Assembly (NCBI RefSeq): GCF_000739015.1
Contig: NZ_JPUG01000052.1
Coordinates: forward strand, 62,001-126,000
Direction: 5' to 3'
DNA: 64,000 bases
DNA from: Microvirga sp. BSC39
Lineage (GTDB): Bacteria > Pseudomonadota > Alphaproteobacteria > Rhizobiales > Beijerinckiaceae
Both the position numbers and the translations under genes were made by a program. The notes beneath the pieces were generated by a model that saw only the letters and a program-made list of their open reading frames with translations, did no database searches and was not told the origin of the DNA. This document shows, in pieces, positions 1 to 12,159 of this stretch (the first letter of the stretch is position 1; each line of letters opens with the position of its first letter).

Positions 1-363
1 CCGCCGAGCACCCTCGAGGTGGTCTCCGACGGACGCAACGTGGCGATCCGCGACAAGAAGCTCGGCACCAACGATGTCTATCCCGTCGCCCAGACGCCCC
101 TGAAGTTCCTCGTGCAGGACAATATCGACCTGTCGCGGGACACCAAGGTCCGCGACGTGCAGGTGGGCCGCGACGGCGTGGTGACCGTCCGGTTCGACGA
201 CAGCGCCACCCTCGGCGGCACGTCCAAGATTACGCTTCGCTTCGACACCCGGGCCAATGCGCTCAAAGCGTGGACCATCGTCGACGCCCAGGGCTACGAG
301 ACTACCGTGACCTTGTCTGGCCTCAACGCAACCTATCGCCGGGATGCCCGGGCCGGTCAGTAA
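1..363 (+). CDS. lolA: LolA-type outer-membrane lipoprotein carrier, C-terminal part
   Basis: The reading frame is open from the first base and stops with TAA at 361-363, so only the last 120 or so residues are present and the start lies outside the window. The visible part has the alternating beta-strand pattern of a LolA C-terminus, with a segment resembling [21 protein letters not shown], which matches the family's end (aromatic Trp, Asp-Ala-Gln, then a final strand). LolA is the periplasmic chaperone that carries lipoproteins from the LolCDE complex to the outer membrane. The identification rests on the C-terminal half only. Confidence 0.75.
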   Translation, partial: PPSTLEVVSDGRNVAIRDKKLGTNDVYPVAQTPLKFLVQDNIDLSRDTKVRDVQVGRDGVVTVRFDDSATLGGTSKITLRFDTRANALKAWTIVDAQGYETTVTLSGLNATYRRDARAGQ

Positions 364-484
364 CCCGTTCTGGTGGACAGGGCAGGTTTTTGGCCGCCGG
401 GGTCTAGCACGGGCGCGATTTCCGGCTAGAACTCCGCCTGCCGCCGTCCCGGTGCGGCGCGTCAAAGATCCTTGGCAGGTGAGC

Positions 485-1459
485 ATGGTGGATAAAGCAG
501 CCCTTGGAGCCTATGCGGGTTACGTCCTCGAGGACGCCACCATTCCGGAGCTGCCGAACCACTACCGCGGCAAGGTGCGCGATAATTACGACCTGCCGGA
601 TGGGCGCCGCATCATCATCGCGTCCGACCGCCTGAGCGCCTTCGACCGCAACCTCGCGGCCATTCCGCTCAAAGGTCAGGTGCTGACCCAGACGGCGAAG
701 TTCTGGTTCGAGGCCACCGCCGACATCTGCCCCAACCACGTCATCGAATACCCGGACCCGAACGTGCTGATCGGGCGCAGGCTCACCATTCTGCCGGTCG
801 AGATCGTGGTGCGCGACTATCTTGCCGGTACCACAGGCACCTCGATCCTCTCCCTCTACAAGAAGGGCGAGCGCGAGATGTACGGCGTCCGTCTGCCCGA
901 TGGCATGCGCGACAACGAAAAGCTGCCGCAGACCATCATCACGCCGACGAGCAAGGCCTTCCACGGCGGCCACGACGAGCCGCTGACACCCGCCGAGATC
1001 GTCGAACAGAACCTGCTAACTCGGGAGCAGTGGCAAACGGTTTCGAACTATGCCCTCACGCTCTTCGCGAAGGGCCGGGAGATGGCCCGCGAGCGCGGCC
1101 TCATCCTCGTCGACACGAAGTACGAATTCGGCATCGACGAGAACGGCACCATCATGATCGCCGACGAGATCCACACACCGGACTCAAGCCGCTACTGGTT
1201 CCTGGAGAGCTACCAGCAGCGTTTCGAGGCAGGCGAGCGCCCCGAGAGCTTCGACAAGGATTTCGTCCGGAACTGGGTGGTGGCGCGCTGCGATCCCTAC
1301 AAGGACGACGTTCCGGAGATCCCGCAGGACGTGGTCCTGGAGACCGCGCGGGTCTATATCGACGCCTTTGAGCGGATTACAGGCCAGACCTTTGCACTGC
1401 CAGATCCGAACGTGCCGGTGCTGGAGCGCATTCGCCGGAATTTGAAGGCCTATTTTTGA
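485..1459 (+). CDS. purC: SAICAR synthase (phosphoribosylaminoimidazole-succinocarboxamide synthase)
   Basis: A 324-residue protein that joins CAIR and aspartate with ATP to give SAICAR in purine synthesis. The frame is open further upstream (to 344, overlapping lolA), but the ATG at 485 gives the family N-terminus. It begins with the substrate-binding segment [27 protein letters not shown] sequence near residues 27-50, and contains VVRDYLAGT, the TPTSKA motif, and DTKYEFG followed by [12 protein letters not shown]. These are PurC signatures of the longer, yeast Ade1-like type of about 310-325 residues rather than the 240-residue bacterial type. It is followed by a hairpin at 1584. Confidence 0.95.
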   Translation: MVDKAALGAYAGYVLEDATIPELPNHYRGKVRDNYDLPDGRRIIIASDRLSAFDRNLAAIPLKGQVLTQTAKFWFEATADICPNHVIEYPDPNVLIGRRLTILPVEIVVRDYLAGTTGTSILSLYKKGEREMYGVRLPDGMRDNEKLPQTIITPTSKAFHGGHDEPLTPAEIVEQNLLTREQWQTVSNYALTLFAKGREMARERGLILVDTKYEFGIDENGTIMIADEIHTPDSSRYWFLESYQQRFEAGERPESFDKDFVRNWVVARCDPYKDDVPEIPQDVVLETARVYIDAFERITGQTFALPDPNVPVLERIRRNLKAYF

Positions 1460-1583
1460 AGCCGGTTGACGATCCGGCCTCCTGCTCATAAGAATGCACC
1501 CATGATCACCGGTCGCACCTCTTTCACGAACTATTATACGCCGTCCCCATAGGGCGGCTCCGTTCGGTTGCGACCAGACGTTC

Positions 1584-1612
1584 GATGCCGCCGCTCTCCG
1601 GCGGCATCTTCA
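1584..1612 (+). terminator. Hairpin terminator candidate after purC
   Basis: A perfect 10-bp stem (GATGCCGCCG at 1584-1593 with CGGCGGCATC at 1599-1608) and a 5-base loop lie between purC and tyrS. It is followed by a weak T-containing tail (ttcattt). The placement fits termination of purC, though the T tract is poor. Confidence 0.5.
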
Positions 1613-1664
1613 TTTGGTGATCAGGTCTCCGGGCAGCGGCTCCCGCCAATCCCAGGAGACAGAC

Positions 1665-2918
1665 ATGAACACCCCGAAATCCGAATTCCTGAAGACGCTC
1701 ACCGAGCGTGGCTTCATCCATCAATGCACCGATCTGACGGCCCTCGACGAGCGTCTCTCGGCCGGGGCGGTTGCGGCCTATATCGGCTTCGACGCCACGG
1801 CCGACAGCCTTCACGTGGGAAGCCTCGTGCAGATCATGACCCTGCGCTGGCTGCAGAAGTGTGGTCATAAGCCGGTGGTGCTCATCGGCGGCGGCACCTC
1901 GCAGATCGGCGACCCGAGTTTTCGCGATGCGAGCCGGCCTCTGCTCGATGCCGAGCAGATCGCCCGGAACGCCACGGGCCTGAAGCAGGTCTTCTCCCGC
2001 TACCTCGCGTTCGGCGATGGGCCGACGGACGCCGTGATGGTGGACAATGCCGACTGGCTCGATCCGCTGCGCTACCTGCCTTTCCTGCGCGACTTCGGCA
2101 CGCATTTCACGATCAACCGGATGCTGAGCTTCGACAGCGTGCGCCAGCGGTTGGAGCGTGAGCAGCCGCTCACGCTGCTCGAGTTCAACTACATGGTGCT
2201 CCAAGCCTTCGACTTTCTCGAGTTGTCACGCCACCATGCCTGCGTGCTGCAGATGGGCGGTTCGGACCAGTGGGGCAACATCGTCAACGGCATCGAGCTC
2301 GCCCGTCGCATCGACCAGCGCCAGCTGTTCGGCCTGACGACGCCGCTGATCACCACCTCGACCGGGTCGAAAATGGGCAAGACGGCAAGCGGCGCGATGT
2401 GGCTCAATGCCGAGCGCCTGAGTCCTTACGAGTTCTGGCAGTTCTGGCGCAATACGGAGGATGACGACGTGGCTCGCTTCCTGCGCCTCTTCACCGAATT
2501 GCCCCTCAGCGAGGTGCAGAGACTCGGCCAGCTGAAAGGTGCCGAGATCAACGAGGCGAAGCAGATCCTGGCCACCGAGGCGACGCGGCTTGCCCATGGC
2601 GAGCAGGCCGCGCGGGATGCTGCGGAAACGGCGCGCAGGACCTTCGAGGAGGGGGAGCATGCCGCCGGACTTCCGAGCATCGGCCTCACCCGCGGCGAAC
2701 TCGATTCCGGCGTGACCGTCGCGCAGCTTCTCGTCCGCGCGGGCCTGTCGGCCTCCAAGAGCGAGGCTCGCCGTCTCGTGCTCAACAACGGGGCGAGGCT
2801 CAATGGAGCACTCGTGGAGGACGCGGATTCTCCCGTCACGGCAGCCGATCTCACCGAGGGAGCCTTGAAGCTCACCGCCGGCAAGAAGCGGCACGTCCTC
2901 GTGCAGGTGGGCAATTGA
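1665..2918 (+). CDS. tyrS: Tyrosyl-tRNA synthetase
   Basis: A 417-residue class I aminoacyl-tRNA synthetase that charges tRNA-Tyr. The HIGH-type motif reads HVGS at residues 50-53, and the KMSKS-type motif reads KMGKT at 236-240. The tyrosine and tRNA-binding segment GGSDQWGNI lies near 198-206. A C-terminal S4-type RNA-binding domain (about residues 350-417) carries [18 protein letters not shown]. The ATG at 1665 is chosen because an AGGAGA ribosome-binding site lies 7 bases upstream; an in-frame start at 1614 is possible but would add an unconserved leader. Confidence 0.96.
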   Translation: MNTPKSEFLKTLTERGFIHQCTDLTALDERLSAGAVAAYIGFDATADSLHVGSLVQIMTLRWLQKCGHKPVVLIGGGTSQIGDPSFRDASRPLLDAEQIARNATGLKQVFSRYLAFGDGPTDAVMVDNADWLDPLRYLPFLRDFGTHFTINRMLSFDSVRQRLEREQPLTLLEFNYMVLQAFDFLELSRHHACVLQMGGSDQWGNIVNGIELARRIDQRQLFGLTTPLITTSTGSKMGKTASGAMWLNAERLSPYEFWQFWRNTEDDDVARFLRLFTELPLSEVQRLGQLKGAEINEAKQILATEATRLAHGEQAARDAAETARRTFEEGEHAAGLPSIGLTRGELDSGVTVAQLLVRAGLSASKSEARRLVLNNGARLNGALVEDADSPVTAADLTEGALKLTAGKKRHVLVQVGN

Positions 2919-2921
2919 TAC

Positions 2922-3785
2922 TTACGGGGGAACGGTGGCCTGTTCAGGGCCACCGTTCCCGATGCCCGGATGCGAGGTGAGAAACGCTTTCACCGTCTTG
3001 GCCACCGCCCGCGTCCGCTCAATCGGGAGCATATGGGTTTCGCGCTCGAACAGCTTCAGTTGGGAGCGGGGGATCAGGCGTGCGGTCTCCTCCATGGCTT
3101 CCACGTCGAAGAACGGATCCCTCGTGCCCCCGACGATGAGCGTGGGAGCCTGGATGCGGGCGAGCCATGTGGAATCTCGGCCGAAATCCTCGCCCGCAAT
3201 GGCATGGAGCCCGCGCACGATGATGGCAGGCTCGTTCATGGTCTCATGCAGGCGATGGCGCTCCTGGCGAAAGCGCAGGCGAAGGAGCCAGTTCAGCCAC
3301 GGGCGGCGAAACACCAGGCCGAACTCGTCGAGAAAGCCCTCGAAATCGCCCCGCCAGGCACATTCGATCTGTCGGTCGATGCTGCGGCAGCCCTCGGGCG
3401 AGAAGCGATGCGCGCTCACCATGAGGATCATCTCCCTGACGAGGCTGGGATGTTCCGCAGCAAGCCGCGTGGCGACGAAGCCGCCGAAGGATATGCCCAT
3501 GACGGTGGCAGGGCCGACTTCGTCCAGCAGGATGCGCGAGATGTCTCCCACGATCGTGTCGATGCTTTGATCTGCCGGAGGGGAGGGGTCGTATCCCAGG
3601 ATGTAGATCGTTCTGTTCCGGGGCAGAAGACGGGCAATGCGCCTGGCATCGCGCAAGGCACGTGCGGGCGTCGGCCGTCTGACAAAAGCCTGCCCGCCAT
3701 TGAGCACGACGATGGGTTTGGGTCCTGAACCGACCCTCACGTAGGGAATTTTGTTCAGGAATAGACCTGTTTGGGAGTCCTTCAT
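2922..3785 (-). CDS. Alpha/beta-fold hydrolase
   Basis: A 287-residue protein with the alpha/beta hydrolase plan. It has an early strand ending in the NGGQAF oxyanion region, the nucleophile elbow GISFGG with Ser99, an acidic residue in a GGTRDPFF segment, and a C-terminal ETHMLP segment that supplies the likely catalytic His. No substrate can be named. The ATG at 3785 is preferred; the frame extends to a TTG at 3890 that would add 35 unconserved residues. It is convergent with tyrS and its last codons form the shared hairpin. Confidence 0.75.
   Translation of the reverse strand: MKDSQTGLFLNKIPYVRVGSGPKPIVVLNGGQAFVRRPTPARALRDARRIARLLPRNRTIYILGYDPSPPADQSIDTIVGDISRILLDEVGPATVMGISFGGFVATRLAAEHPSLVREMILMVSAHRFSPEGCRSIDRQIECAWRGDFEGFLDEFGLVFRRPWLNWLLRLRFRQERHRLHETMNEPAIIVRGLHAIAGEDFGRDSTWLARIQAPTLIVGGTRDPFFDVEAMEETARLIPRSQLKLFERETHMLPIERTRAVAKTVKAFLTSHPGIGNGGPEQATVPP
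2928..2960. terminator. Bidirectional hairpin between tyrS and a convergent hydrolase
   Basis: A perfect 13-bp inverted repeat (GGGAACGGTGGCC at 2928-2940 and its complement at 2948-2960) with a 7-base loop sits just after the tyrS stop. It lies inside the last codons of the convergent hydrolase gene. No long T tract follows on either strand, so it may terminate both genes inefficiently or act as a transcript-end stabiliser. Confidence 0.55.
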
Positions 3786-4046
3786 GATGGAACTGCGAAT
3801 GTCGGAAGCAGCCGCGACGGACCTTTTCGGATCGCACCAGGACAGCTGCTGAAATGGGAAACCGTCTGCCCGCAGGATGGTCGCCACCAACTCGAGCGAC
3901 AGGCTGCATCAGCCATAGGGCCGAAGCGGCATGGGAGGGCAGGAATGGAGCCGGCGGACACTGGAAGAGTGGCGACGGCTGGCGGCCGGGACAGTGTCCC
4001 TAATCCCGGCTCGCCCATACGTCAACTGGGCTGCTGCGCGATTGGG

Positions 4047-4838
4047 TCAAACTTTGAACGAAACCGCCGGCAGGGCCTCAACGGCAGGACGGGCGAACAG
4101 GAACCCCTGGAACAGGTTGATGCCGGCGCTTCTCAAGGTCGCAAGCTCCGCCTCCGTTTCGATGCCTTCGGCGATGATCGTGATGTCGAGCGAGCGGGCG
4201 ATCACCAGGATGCCGGCGATGATGGCCTGACGGGCCGCGGAATCCGTGATCCCGCGGATCAGCTCCATGTCGATCTTGATGAGGTCGGTCTGGAAGTTGG
4301 CGAGAAGGTTCAGGCCGGCGTGACCGGCGCCGAAATCGTCGATGGCCGTGATGAAGCCGAGGCGCCTGTATTCCGCGATGATCCTGGCGACGTGCTTCGT
4401 ATCCGCCATGCGCTCGTTCTCGGTGAACTCGAACATGATGCGCTTCATGTCGAAGCCGACGCGGCGTGCGGTTTCGAGGGATGTCCTGATGCAGGCGGCC
4501 GGCTCATAGACGGCGTTCGGCATGAAGTTGATGGAGAGCTTCGTGTCTTCCGCTGCCGGAAAGAGGCGTCCTGCCAGTTCGATGGCCTTCACCCGGCAGG
4601 CCTGGTCGAACTTGTACTGCCGCACTTCATCGACCTGGCTCAGGATGGCTCCGGCGGACTCGCCCTTGGTGCCGCGCACGAGCGCCTCGTAGCCCCAGAC
4701 GACCCCTCGCGTGAGATCGACGATCGGGTGGAAGGCCATGGTGAAGTCGAATGGAAGCGGCTCGCCATTTCGGCATCCCTGACATCCCGGCGTCGTATCT
4801 CTCACAGGCGCTTCCGTGCGGTTACTAAAGAATTGCAC
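4047..4838 (-). CDS. EAL-domain cyclic-di-GMP phosphodiesterase, stand-alone
   Basis: A 263-residue protein made almost entirely of one EAL domain, which hydrolyses c-di-GMP to pGpG. Motifs expected for an active enzyme are all visible: FHP at 36-38, EAL at 51-53, Asn104 in SINFMP, Glu140 in FEFTEN, DDFG at 167-170, Lys188 in DLIKID, EGIET at 224-228 and QGFLFARP at 244-251. No sensor or GGDEF domain is attached. A short CQGC pair near residues 19-22 is an unexplained N-terminal feature. It is flanked by unrelated genes, so its input signal is unknown. Confidence 0.9.
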   Translation of the reverse strand: MQFFSNRTEAPVRDTTPGCQGCRNGEPLPFDFTMAFHPIVDLTRGVVWGYEALVRGTKGESAGAILSQVDEVRQYKFDQACRVKAIELAGRLFPAAEDTKLSINFMPNAVYEPAACIRTSLETARRVGFDMKRIMFEFTENERMADTKHVARIIAEYRRLGFITAIDDFGAGHAGLNLLANFQTDLIKIDMELIRGITDSAARQAIIAGILVIARSLDITIIAEGIETEAELATLRSAGINLFQGFLFARPAVEALPAVSFKV

Positions 4839-4912
4839 GGACCATCATGGGCAATATTTCTTGCGATTGCCCTAACGTCATCACAAAGAGGGCTGCGATA
4901 TCCCGTGACGGA

Positions 4913-5338
4913 TCATCGCCGCGTCGCGGCCATCTGAAGGTCTTCCTTCCCTTGTTGAGCCGCAGGGCTCGAGGAACGCTCATCCTCGGCTTTGTGCCTG
5001 TCCCAAGGCCAGCGCCCCTCGATCTCGACTTCGAGGGAGAAGCTCAGGAACGTTCGGATCAGCACGATGCCGCCGAGGATCAGGAGGCTCTGGAGCGACG
5101 GCTCTATGGCGACCGTGTTGATGATGTCGGCCGCCACCAGAAATTCGAGCCCGAGCAGGATGGCCCGGCCCAGATTTGAGCGGTACAGTGTGAAGGCTTC
5201 GGATCCCGAGCGGCCCCGCAGGACCTGCCAGAGAACGGCGATGCTGGCGCCGAGAAGGCCGAGGACGATGACAGCAATCCCGCTGACCTCGATGGCGTGC
5301 GTCATCAGCTTCAGCGCTGAGGGAAACCATTTGTCCAT
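4913..5338 (-). CDS. DUF1622-type small membrane protein
   Basis: A 141-residue protein with three or so hydrophobic segments (about residues 15-40, 60-78 and 83-98) and a charged C-terminal tail. The arrangement, with a conserved YRSNLGRAILLGLEFLVAADII stretch between helices, is that of DUF1622 inner-membrane proteins, whose function is unknown. An AGGAGC ribosome-binding site lies just upstream of the ATG. Confidence 0.75.
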   Translation of the reverse strand: MDKWFPSALKLMTHAIEVSGIAVIVLGLLGASIAVLWQVLRGRSGSEAFTLYRSNLGRAILLGLEFLVAADIINTVAIEPSLQSLLILGGIVLIRTFLSFSLEVEIEGRWPWDRHKAEDERSSSPAAQQGKEDLQMAATRR

Positions 5339-5409
5339 GGGGGCTCCTGTGCCTTATGTCCTGCACAGAGTCATAGGACAGCCCGCGGAAGCCTCCAGGG
5401 GCTCAGGTC

Positions 5410-5619
5410 TCAGGTGAAGCCTGGCTTGCTCGGCAGCCCCATGCGCTTGAACATCATGACCACCGGGCACAGACCCGTAAACGAGGCCTGCACCAGATGG
5501 GCACCGAGGATGCCGGTGAGCCAGAGCCAGTTCAAATTCACATAAACGGCGAGCAGCACGCTGAGGATGATGAGCCCGCCCACGGTCAGAAGGATTGCGC
5601 GTTCCACAGTCATGACCAT
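5410..5619 (-). CDS. YgaP-like DUF2892 membrane protein
   Basis: A 69-residue protein with two transmembrane helices separated by a short turn. It carries LNWLWLTGILGAHLVQASFTGLCP, typical of the DUF2892 domain that also forms the membrane tail of the rhodanese YgaP. Here no rhodanese is fused. A TGGAGG site 5-6 bases before the ATG at 5619 supports that start; a second in-frame ATG lies at 5613. The Cys in the GLCP motif is retained. Confidence 0.75.
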   Translation of the reverse strand: MVMTVERAILLTVGGLIILSVLLAVYVNLNWLWLTGILGAHLVQASFTGLCPVVMMFKRMGLPSKPGFT

Positions 5620-5668
5620 GCCTCCAGCAGAGACGGGGGATCCTACACCTTAGGCGTCGAAGGTCACT

Positions 5669-5702
5669 TAAGAAAAAGGGCTAGCCGGCGGCCAGCCCTT
5701 TT
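5669..5702 (-). terminator. Intrinsic terminator after the L,D-transpeptidase gene
   Basis: An inverted repeat (AAAAGGGCT at 5674-5682 with AGCCCTTTT at 5694-5702, extended inward by three pairs after one mismatch) lies just past the stop of the transpeptidase gene. Read on the minus strand the stem is followed by a T-rich tail. It could also stop plus-strand transcription. Confidence 0.7.
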
Positions 5703-5728
5703 CTCCCGATCTATTGGTGCAGGCGCCG

Positions 5729-6460
5729 TCAGAACGCCGACGACACCCGCATCTCGTCCTCGACGTCGAAGAGGCGCTGTCCCTGCATCACGACCACGGG
5801 CGAGCCCACGGGCACGCGGTTGTAGAGGTCGATGATGTCCTGGTTGAAGAGGCGAATGCAGCCGCTCGACACGGACTGGCCGATGGACCACGGCTCGGTG
5901 GTGCCATGGATGCGATACATGGTATCGCGACCGTCGTCGTAGAGGTAGAGAGCGCGCGCGCCGAGCGGGTTGCTCAGGCCGCCCTCCATGCCGCCGGCCC
6001 AGCGGGCGTTGCGTTCCGGCTCGCGCTTGATCATCGACGCGGTGGGCGTCCAGCGCGGCCATTGTGCCTTGCGGCCGATGCGGGCGCGGCCGCTCCACGC
6101 GAGGCCCTCCTTGCCGACGCCGATGCCATAGCGGATCGCGCGGCCGCCCTCGCGCACCAGGTAGAGATAGCGGGACTGCGTATCGACCACGATGGTGCCG
6201 GGCTCCTCGCGGCCGTAATAGGCAACCTCACGGCGCAGAAAGCGGGGATCGACCTCGGAAATATCGGTGGCCGGAAGCGGATGAGCTTCGTCGGGGCGGG
6301 GCCCATACATCGCCGCATAGGCGGGATCGATGCGTCGCACGGCCTGTTGCGGGGGCGGCTGGGTGGAGACGCAAGCCGCCAGGGCGACGGGAAGAAGCAG
6401 GACAAGGGCGCGAACGGCTCTGCGCAACAAGGATCGGCTCGGGGCCAGTGCAGCAAACAT
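5729..6460 (-). CDS. L,D-transpeptidase (YkuD family) lipoprotein
   Basis: A 243-residue cell-wall enzyme predicted to make 3-3 peptidoglycan crosslinks or attach proteins to peptidoglycan. The ATG at 6460 places a lipoprotein signal with an LAAC lipobox (Cys30) at the N-terminus; the open frame runs on to 6649 but would bury that signal. The YkuD domain covers about residues 88-232, with His185 in RIHGTTEP and the catalytic Cys201 in the SSGCIRL motif. The gene is divergent from the tyrosine phosphatase gene across a gap of about 255 bases. Confidence 0.9.
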   Translation of the reverse strand: MFAALAPSRSLLRRAVRALVLLLPVALAACVSTQPPPQQAVRRIDPAYAAMYGPRPDEAHPLPATDISEVDPRFLRREVAYYGREEPGTIVVDTQSRYLYLVREGGRAIRYGIGVGKEGLAWSGRARIGRKAQWPRWTPTASMIKREPERNARWAGGMEGGLSNPLGARALYLYDDGRDTMYRIHGTTEPWSIGQSVSSGCIRLFNQDIIDLYNRVPVGSPVVVMQGQRLFDVEDEMRVSSAF

Positions 6461-6715
6461 CAGTGGGGCAACCTGCAGTTTCTGGTTATTGGCATCATCC
6501 GCCGGCCCTGGTGGGTGGCGGTACTCCTCAAGAGACATAGTTCCAGGAGTGACGAGAAGGTGAATCTTCGGTGGCCGGAATGTGGCAGAGTGCGCCTGTG
6601 GTTTGCAAGACACAGTCTTTTGAACAGGATGATCCAATACGAGAGACATGAGTTAACCTCCCGACAAGGTCCGATAAGGTCTCTGCTCCGATCCAGCTTT
6701 CAAGCGAGTGCTTTG

Positions 6716-7294
6716 ATGCAACCCCCTTCCATCCAGATGCTCACGATCTGCGGCATCTCGGAACTGCCTGAGCAGCGCGAGCGGTCCGTGAGCCATGTGC
6801 TGTCGATTCTCGACCCGGACCATCCGGACCCCGAGGCTTTTGGAGCCTATGATCCTCACCACAGAACGATCCTGCGCTTCCATGACATCATCAACCCCAT
6901 CGAGGGCATGATTCTGCCTGCGCCTGAGCATGTGGAGGCGGTGCTGCGCTTCGGCGACGAGGTCGCTCAGGATCGTGGCGAAGGGGCCGAGGGACATCTG
7001 CTCGTTCACTGCCACATGGGCGTGTCGCGCTCGACGGCCGCGATGCTGACGCTCATGGCCCAGACGCATCCGGAGGAGAGCGACGACAGGCTCTTCGAAC
7101 GATTGGTCGAGATCCGTCCTCAGGCATGGCCGAATTCGCTCATGATCGAGTTTGCCGACGGGCTTCTGTCCCGCAACGGGCGGCTCGTGGACAGCCTGCG
7201 CCGGCATTACGGACGTCAGATCCGCCGGATGCCCCGCTATGAGCAGCTCATGCGCGATCTCGGACGTGGCCGCGAGGTGGAGATGGCGGTCTGA
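6716..7294 (+). CDS. Protein tyrosine phosphatase-like protein
   Basis: A 192-residue protein with the cysteine-phosphatase signature HCHMGVSRST, in which Cys99 and Arg105 form the CX5R loop. An Asp residue upstream (FHDI, residue 57) could be the general acid. The fold type resembles rhizobial tyrosine/dual-specificity phosphatases. The ribosome-binding site is weak, and a second in-frame ATG at 6737 is an alternative start. Confidence 0.82.
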   Translation: MQPPSIQMLTICGISELPEQRERSVSHVLSILDPDHPDPEAFGAYDPHHRTILRFHDIINPIEGMILPAPEHVEAVLRFGDEVAQDRGEGAEGHLLVHCHMGVSRSTAAMLTLMAQTHPEESDDRLFERLVEIRPQAWPNSLMIEFADGLLSRNGRLVDSLRRHYGRQIRRMPRYEQLMRDLGRGREVEMAV

Positions 7295-7309
7295 TGGCCG
7301 CCATCCGCA

Positions 7310-7767
7310 TCAGGCCTGTCGTGCCGGGGCCTTGCCCAGGACGCCGAACTTTGCATCCGGCTTGACGTGACCTTCTCCGATCTCGTCGTTGGCCAGCTCC
7401 TCCAGGATCGGGCAATGCGGACGCGTGTCGCCATGACAGTTCGTGGCGAGATGCTTCAGGGTCGAGGCCATCTCCTGCAATTCGCGGATCTTGCGCTCGA
7501 GCACGCTCACATGTTCCAGCGCGATGGCCTTCACGTCCTTGCTCGCCCGCTCGCGATCCTGCCAGAGCGACACGAGATCGGCGATCTGCTCGACGGAAAA
7601 GCCGAGATCCCGCGACCGGCGGATGAAGCGCAGGGTATGCACGTCATGATCCGAATAGACCCGGTATCCGGCTTCCGTCCTGACGGTCTTCGGGATCAGC
7701 CCGATGGATTCGTAGTAGCGGATCATCTTGGCGGAGACGCCGGAGGCTTGGGCGGCCTGTCCGATAT

Positions 7768-7771
<4 letters not shown>
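7310..7771 (-). CDS. cueR: Cu(I)-responsive MerR-family regulator CueR
   Basis: A 153-residue MerR protein. The winged HTH spans about residues 1-70 ([21 protein letters not shown]), followed by a dimerisation helix. The metal loop is Cys112-X7-Cys120 (C-HGDTRPH-C), the same spacing and numbering as the Cu(I)/Ag(I)/Au(I) site of enterobacterial CueR. Its ATG overlaps the copA stop (ATGA), so it is translated from the copA message. It is therefore likely autoregulated through the CueR-type promoter upstream of copA. Confidence 0.93.
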
Positions 7772-10296
<2,525 letters not shown>

Positions 10297-10327
10297 GAGG
10301 AATCTCCTGATCCTGATATGGGGAGCA

Positions 10328-10358
10328 GGTTTAGTCCTTCCAATGATGGGAAGGTCAA
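10328..10358 (-). promoter_or_regulatory. CueR-type copA promoter and operator
   Basis: On the minus strand, TTGACC (10358-10353) and TAAACC (10333-10328) are spaced by 19 bp, the over-long spacer typical of MerR-family promoters. The spacer contains the CueR dyad, CCTTCC at the -35 side and GGAAGG at 10341-10336. The arrangement closely matches the classical enterobacterial copA promoter. It lies 32 bases upstream of the copA ATG. Confidence 0.88.
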
Positions 10359-10455
10359 GCGCCTTGGGAAGCCGGCCCTCTAAGCCTCCCGGTCTCTGGA
10401 ACCGGGCTTGAAGCAGAGTCATTGATCCGACACGTTTGCCACATACGCCGCGGAA

Positions 10456-11352
10456 ATGGGCCTCTCGGCTTGTGCCGAGCAGGGCGGTGCCTTTACCTGT
10501 AACGAACGATTGAGCCGGACCGAACCTTTGAAGCACACCGAAAACCCGGGGCAGACCCTTCGGATCCTCACCTACAACGTCCACCGCTGGCTCGGCACGG
10601 ACCGGCAGATTTCCCCGACCCGGATTGCGGAGGTCATCGCATCCTGCGAGCCGGACATCGTGGCCCTGCAGGAGGTCCGCGTCGGGCGGGTGCGGGCAGG
10701 GGAGATCGATCAGGCTGCGGTGGTGGCCTCGAGGCTCGGCATGGACCTGCATTTCCAGCCCACGATCCGCATCCTGGGCGAGCAGTACGGCATCGCGGTT
10801 CTGACGCGCCATTCCTCGCGGGTGGTGAAGTCAGGGCGGCTTCCGACACAATCCACACGGCCCTCCTTCGAGAAGCGCAGCGCGCTCTGGGTGGCCGTGG
10901 AGATCGGCGGGCGGACGATCCAGGTCGTCAACGCCCATCTTTCCCTCCGTTCCGGGGAGAGACGGACGCAGGCCGCGGCTCTCGTCGGGCCGGATTGGAT
11001 CGGCCATCCCGACTGCGCCGAGCCGGCGGTGCTGCTGGGGGATTTCAACGCGCCGCCCCTATCTCGCTCCTATCGGCTGATCGCCGACAGGCTGCAGGAC
11101 GCCCAGTTCTCGAATTCCTTCGGCGAGCCGCAGCCGACCTTCCATACCCGCGCGCCGGTGCTGCGCCTCGATCACGTGTTCGTCACCAGGTCGATCGAGG
11201 TGATCGATGCCGGGCCTGTGAGGACGCCCTTGGCTCGCGTTGCGTCGGACCACTTTCCCCTGCTGGCCCAGCTTCGCGTCCGGAACCACCCCGAGGCCGC
11301 AGGTCGGGCCCGTGAAGGAGAGCTTCTAGGGGAACCTACAACTAGCTTGTGA
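10456..11352 (+). CDS. Endonuclease/exonuclease/phosphatase-family hydrolase
   Basis: A protein of up to 298 residues with the EEP fold. The metal and catalytic motifs appear in order: LTYNVHR (Asn), VALQEVR (Glu), NAHLS (His), LLGDFNAP (Asp-Asn), RLDHVFV and the terminal SDHFPL. The family includes phosphodiesterases acting on DNA, phospholipids or inositol phosphates, and the substrate here is unknown. The first 30 or so residues are not conserved-looking, and a TTG at 10528 is a plausible alternative start. It is divergent from copA. Confidence 0.82.
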   Translation: MGLSACAEQGGAFTCNERLSRTEPLKHTENPGQTLRILTYNVHRWLGTDRQISPTRIAEVIASCEPDIVALQEVRVGRVRAGEIDQAAVVASRLGMDLHFQPTIRILGEQYGIAVLTRHSSRVVKSGRLPTQSTRPSFEKRSALWVAVEIGGRTIQVVNAHLSLRSGERRTQAAALVGPDWIGHPDCAEPAVLLGDFNAPPLSRSYRLIADRLQDAQFSNSFGEPQPTFHTRAPVLRLDHVFVTRSIEVIDAGPVRTPLARVASDHFPLLAQLRVRNHPEAAGRAREGELLGEPTTSL

Positions 11353-11469
11353 AATATTGTATCAATTGGTCTAAGGCGCCTTGAAAGCGCCATCGTATGA
11401 CGTAGGAAGTAGCCATCGTGTTACGTTATAATTTTAAATTCCCGCGGGGGCACGGGAAGAAGGGTCACG

Positions 11470-12084
11470 ATGAAGCTGTACTACACCCCTGGGGCCTGCT
11501 CCCTCGCGCCGAGGATCATCGCTTGCGAAGCCCGCCTGCAGATCGAGTACGACAAGGTCGACCTGAAGACCCAGACGACGGCTTCCGGGCGGGACTACAT
11601 CAGGATCAATCCGAAGGGCTACGTTCCGGCGCTCGCCCTTCATAGCGGCGACATCCTGGCTGAGGTGCCGGTGATCCTCGAATATCTGGCCGATCAGGCA
11701 CCCGGCGCCCGCCTCCTGCCGAAGCTCGGATCCCTGGATCGCTACCGGGTCAAGGAGTGGCTCGACTTCACGGGCGCGGAGCTTCACAAGGGCTTCGATC
11801 CGCTCTGGACCGCCCCGATGCCGCCGAAAGCCAGGCAACTGGCCGTGAGCCACCTCCAGCGCCGCTTTGCCTATCTCGATCAGTGCCTGCGGGAGCGCTC
11901 CTACCTGGCGGGCGAGCATTTCACCGTCGCCGACGCCTATTGTTTCACCGTGCTCAGCTGGAGCCGCTTTCATCGGATCGACCTCTCGGCCCATCCGGCC
12001 GTGACCGCCTATATGACACGGGTGTCCACCCGTCCGATGGTGAAGCACGCCCTGGAAGCTGAGGGATTGATAGCACAGGCCTGA
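11470..12084 (+). CDS. Beta-class glutathione S-transferase
   Basis: A 204-residue enzyme beginning MKLYYTPGACSLAPRI, in which Cys10 is the catalytic/mixed-disulfide cysteine of bacterial beta-class GSTs. The thioredoxin-like half (residues 1-80) includes NPKGYVPAL, the cis-Pro glutathione-binding segment. The helical half carries LAGEHFTVADAY, the N-capping motif. A GAAGAAGGG site precedes the ATG. The upstream stretch 11340-11430 is unusually AT-rich, consistent with a promoter. Confidence 0.92.
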   Translation: MKLYYTPGACSLAPRIIACEARLQIEYDKVDLKTQTTASGRDYIRINPKGYVPALALHSGDILAEVPVILEYLADQAPGARLLPKLGSLDRYRVKEWLDFTGAELHKGFDPLWTAPMPPKARQLAVSHLQRRFAYLDQCLRERSYLAGEHFTVADAYCFTVLSWSRFHRIDLSAHPAVTAYMTRVSTRPMVKHALEAEGLIAQA

Positions 12085-12159
12085 ACAATCGATCTGTCGC
12101 CTATTGCTTAACGATTCAAGGCTCTTGCCACAAACCACCAGGGCAGCTAGGCACCCGCC

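Noticed and set aside
3771..4937. Long plus-strand open frame (388 codons)
   Set aside because: It lies antisense to the EAL phosphodiesterase and the end of a hydrolase gene. The product has shadow-type composition, and the minus-strand genes have full motif sets.
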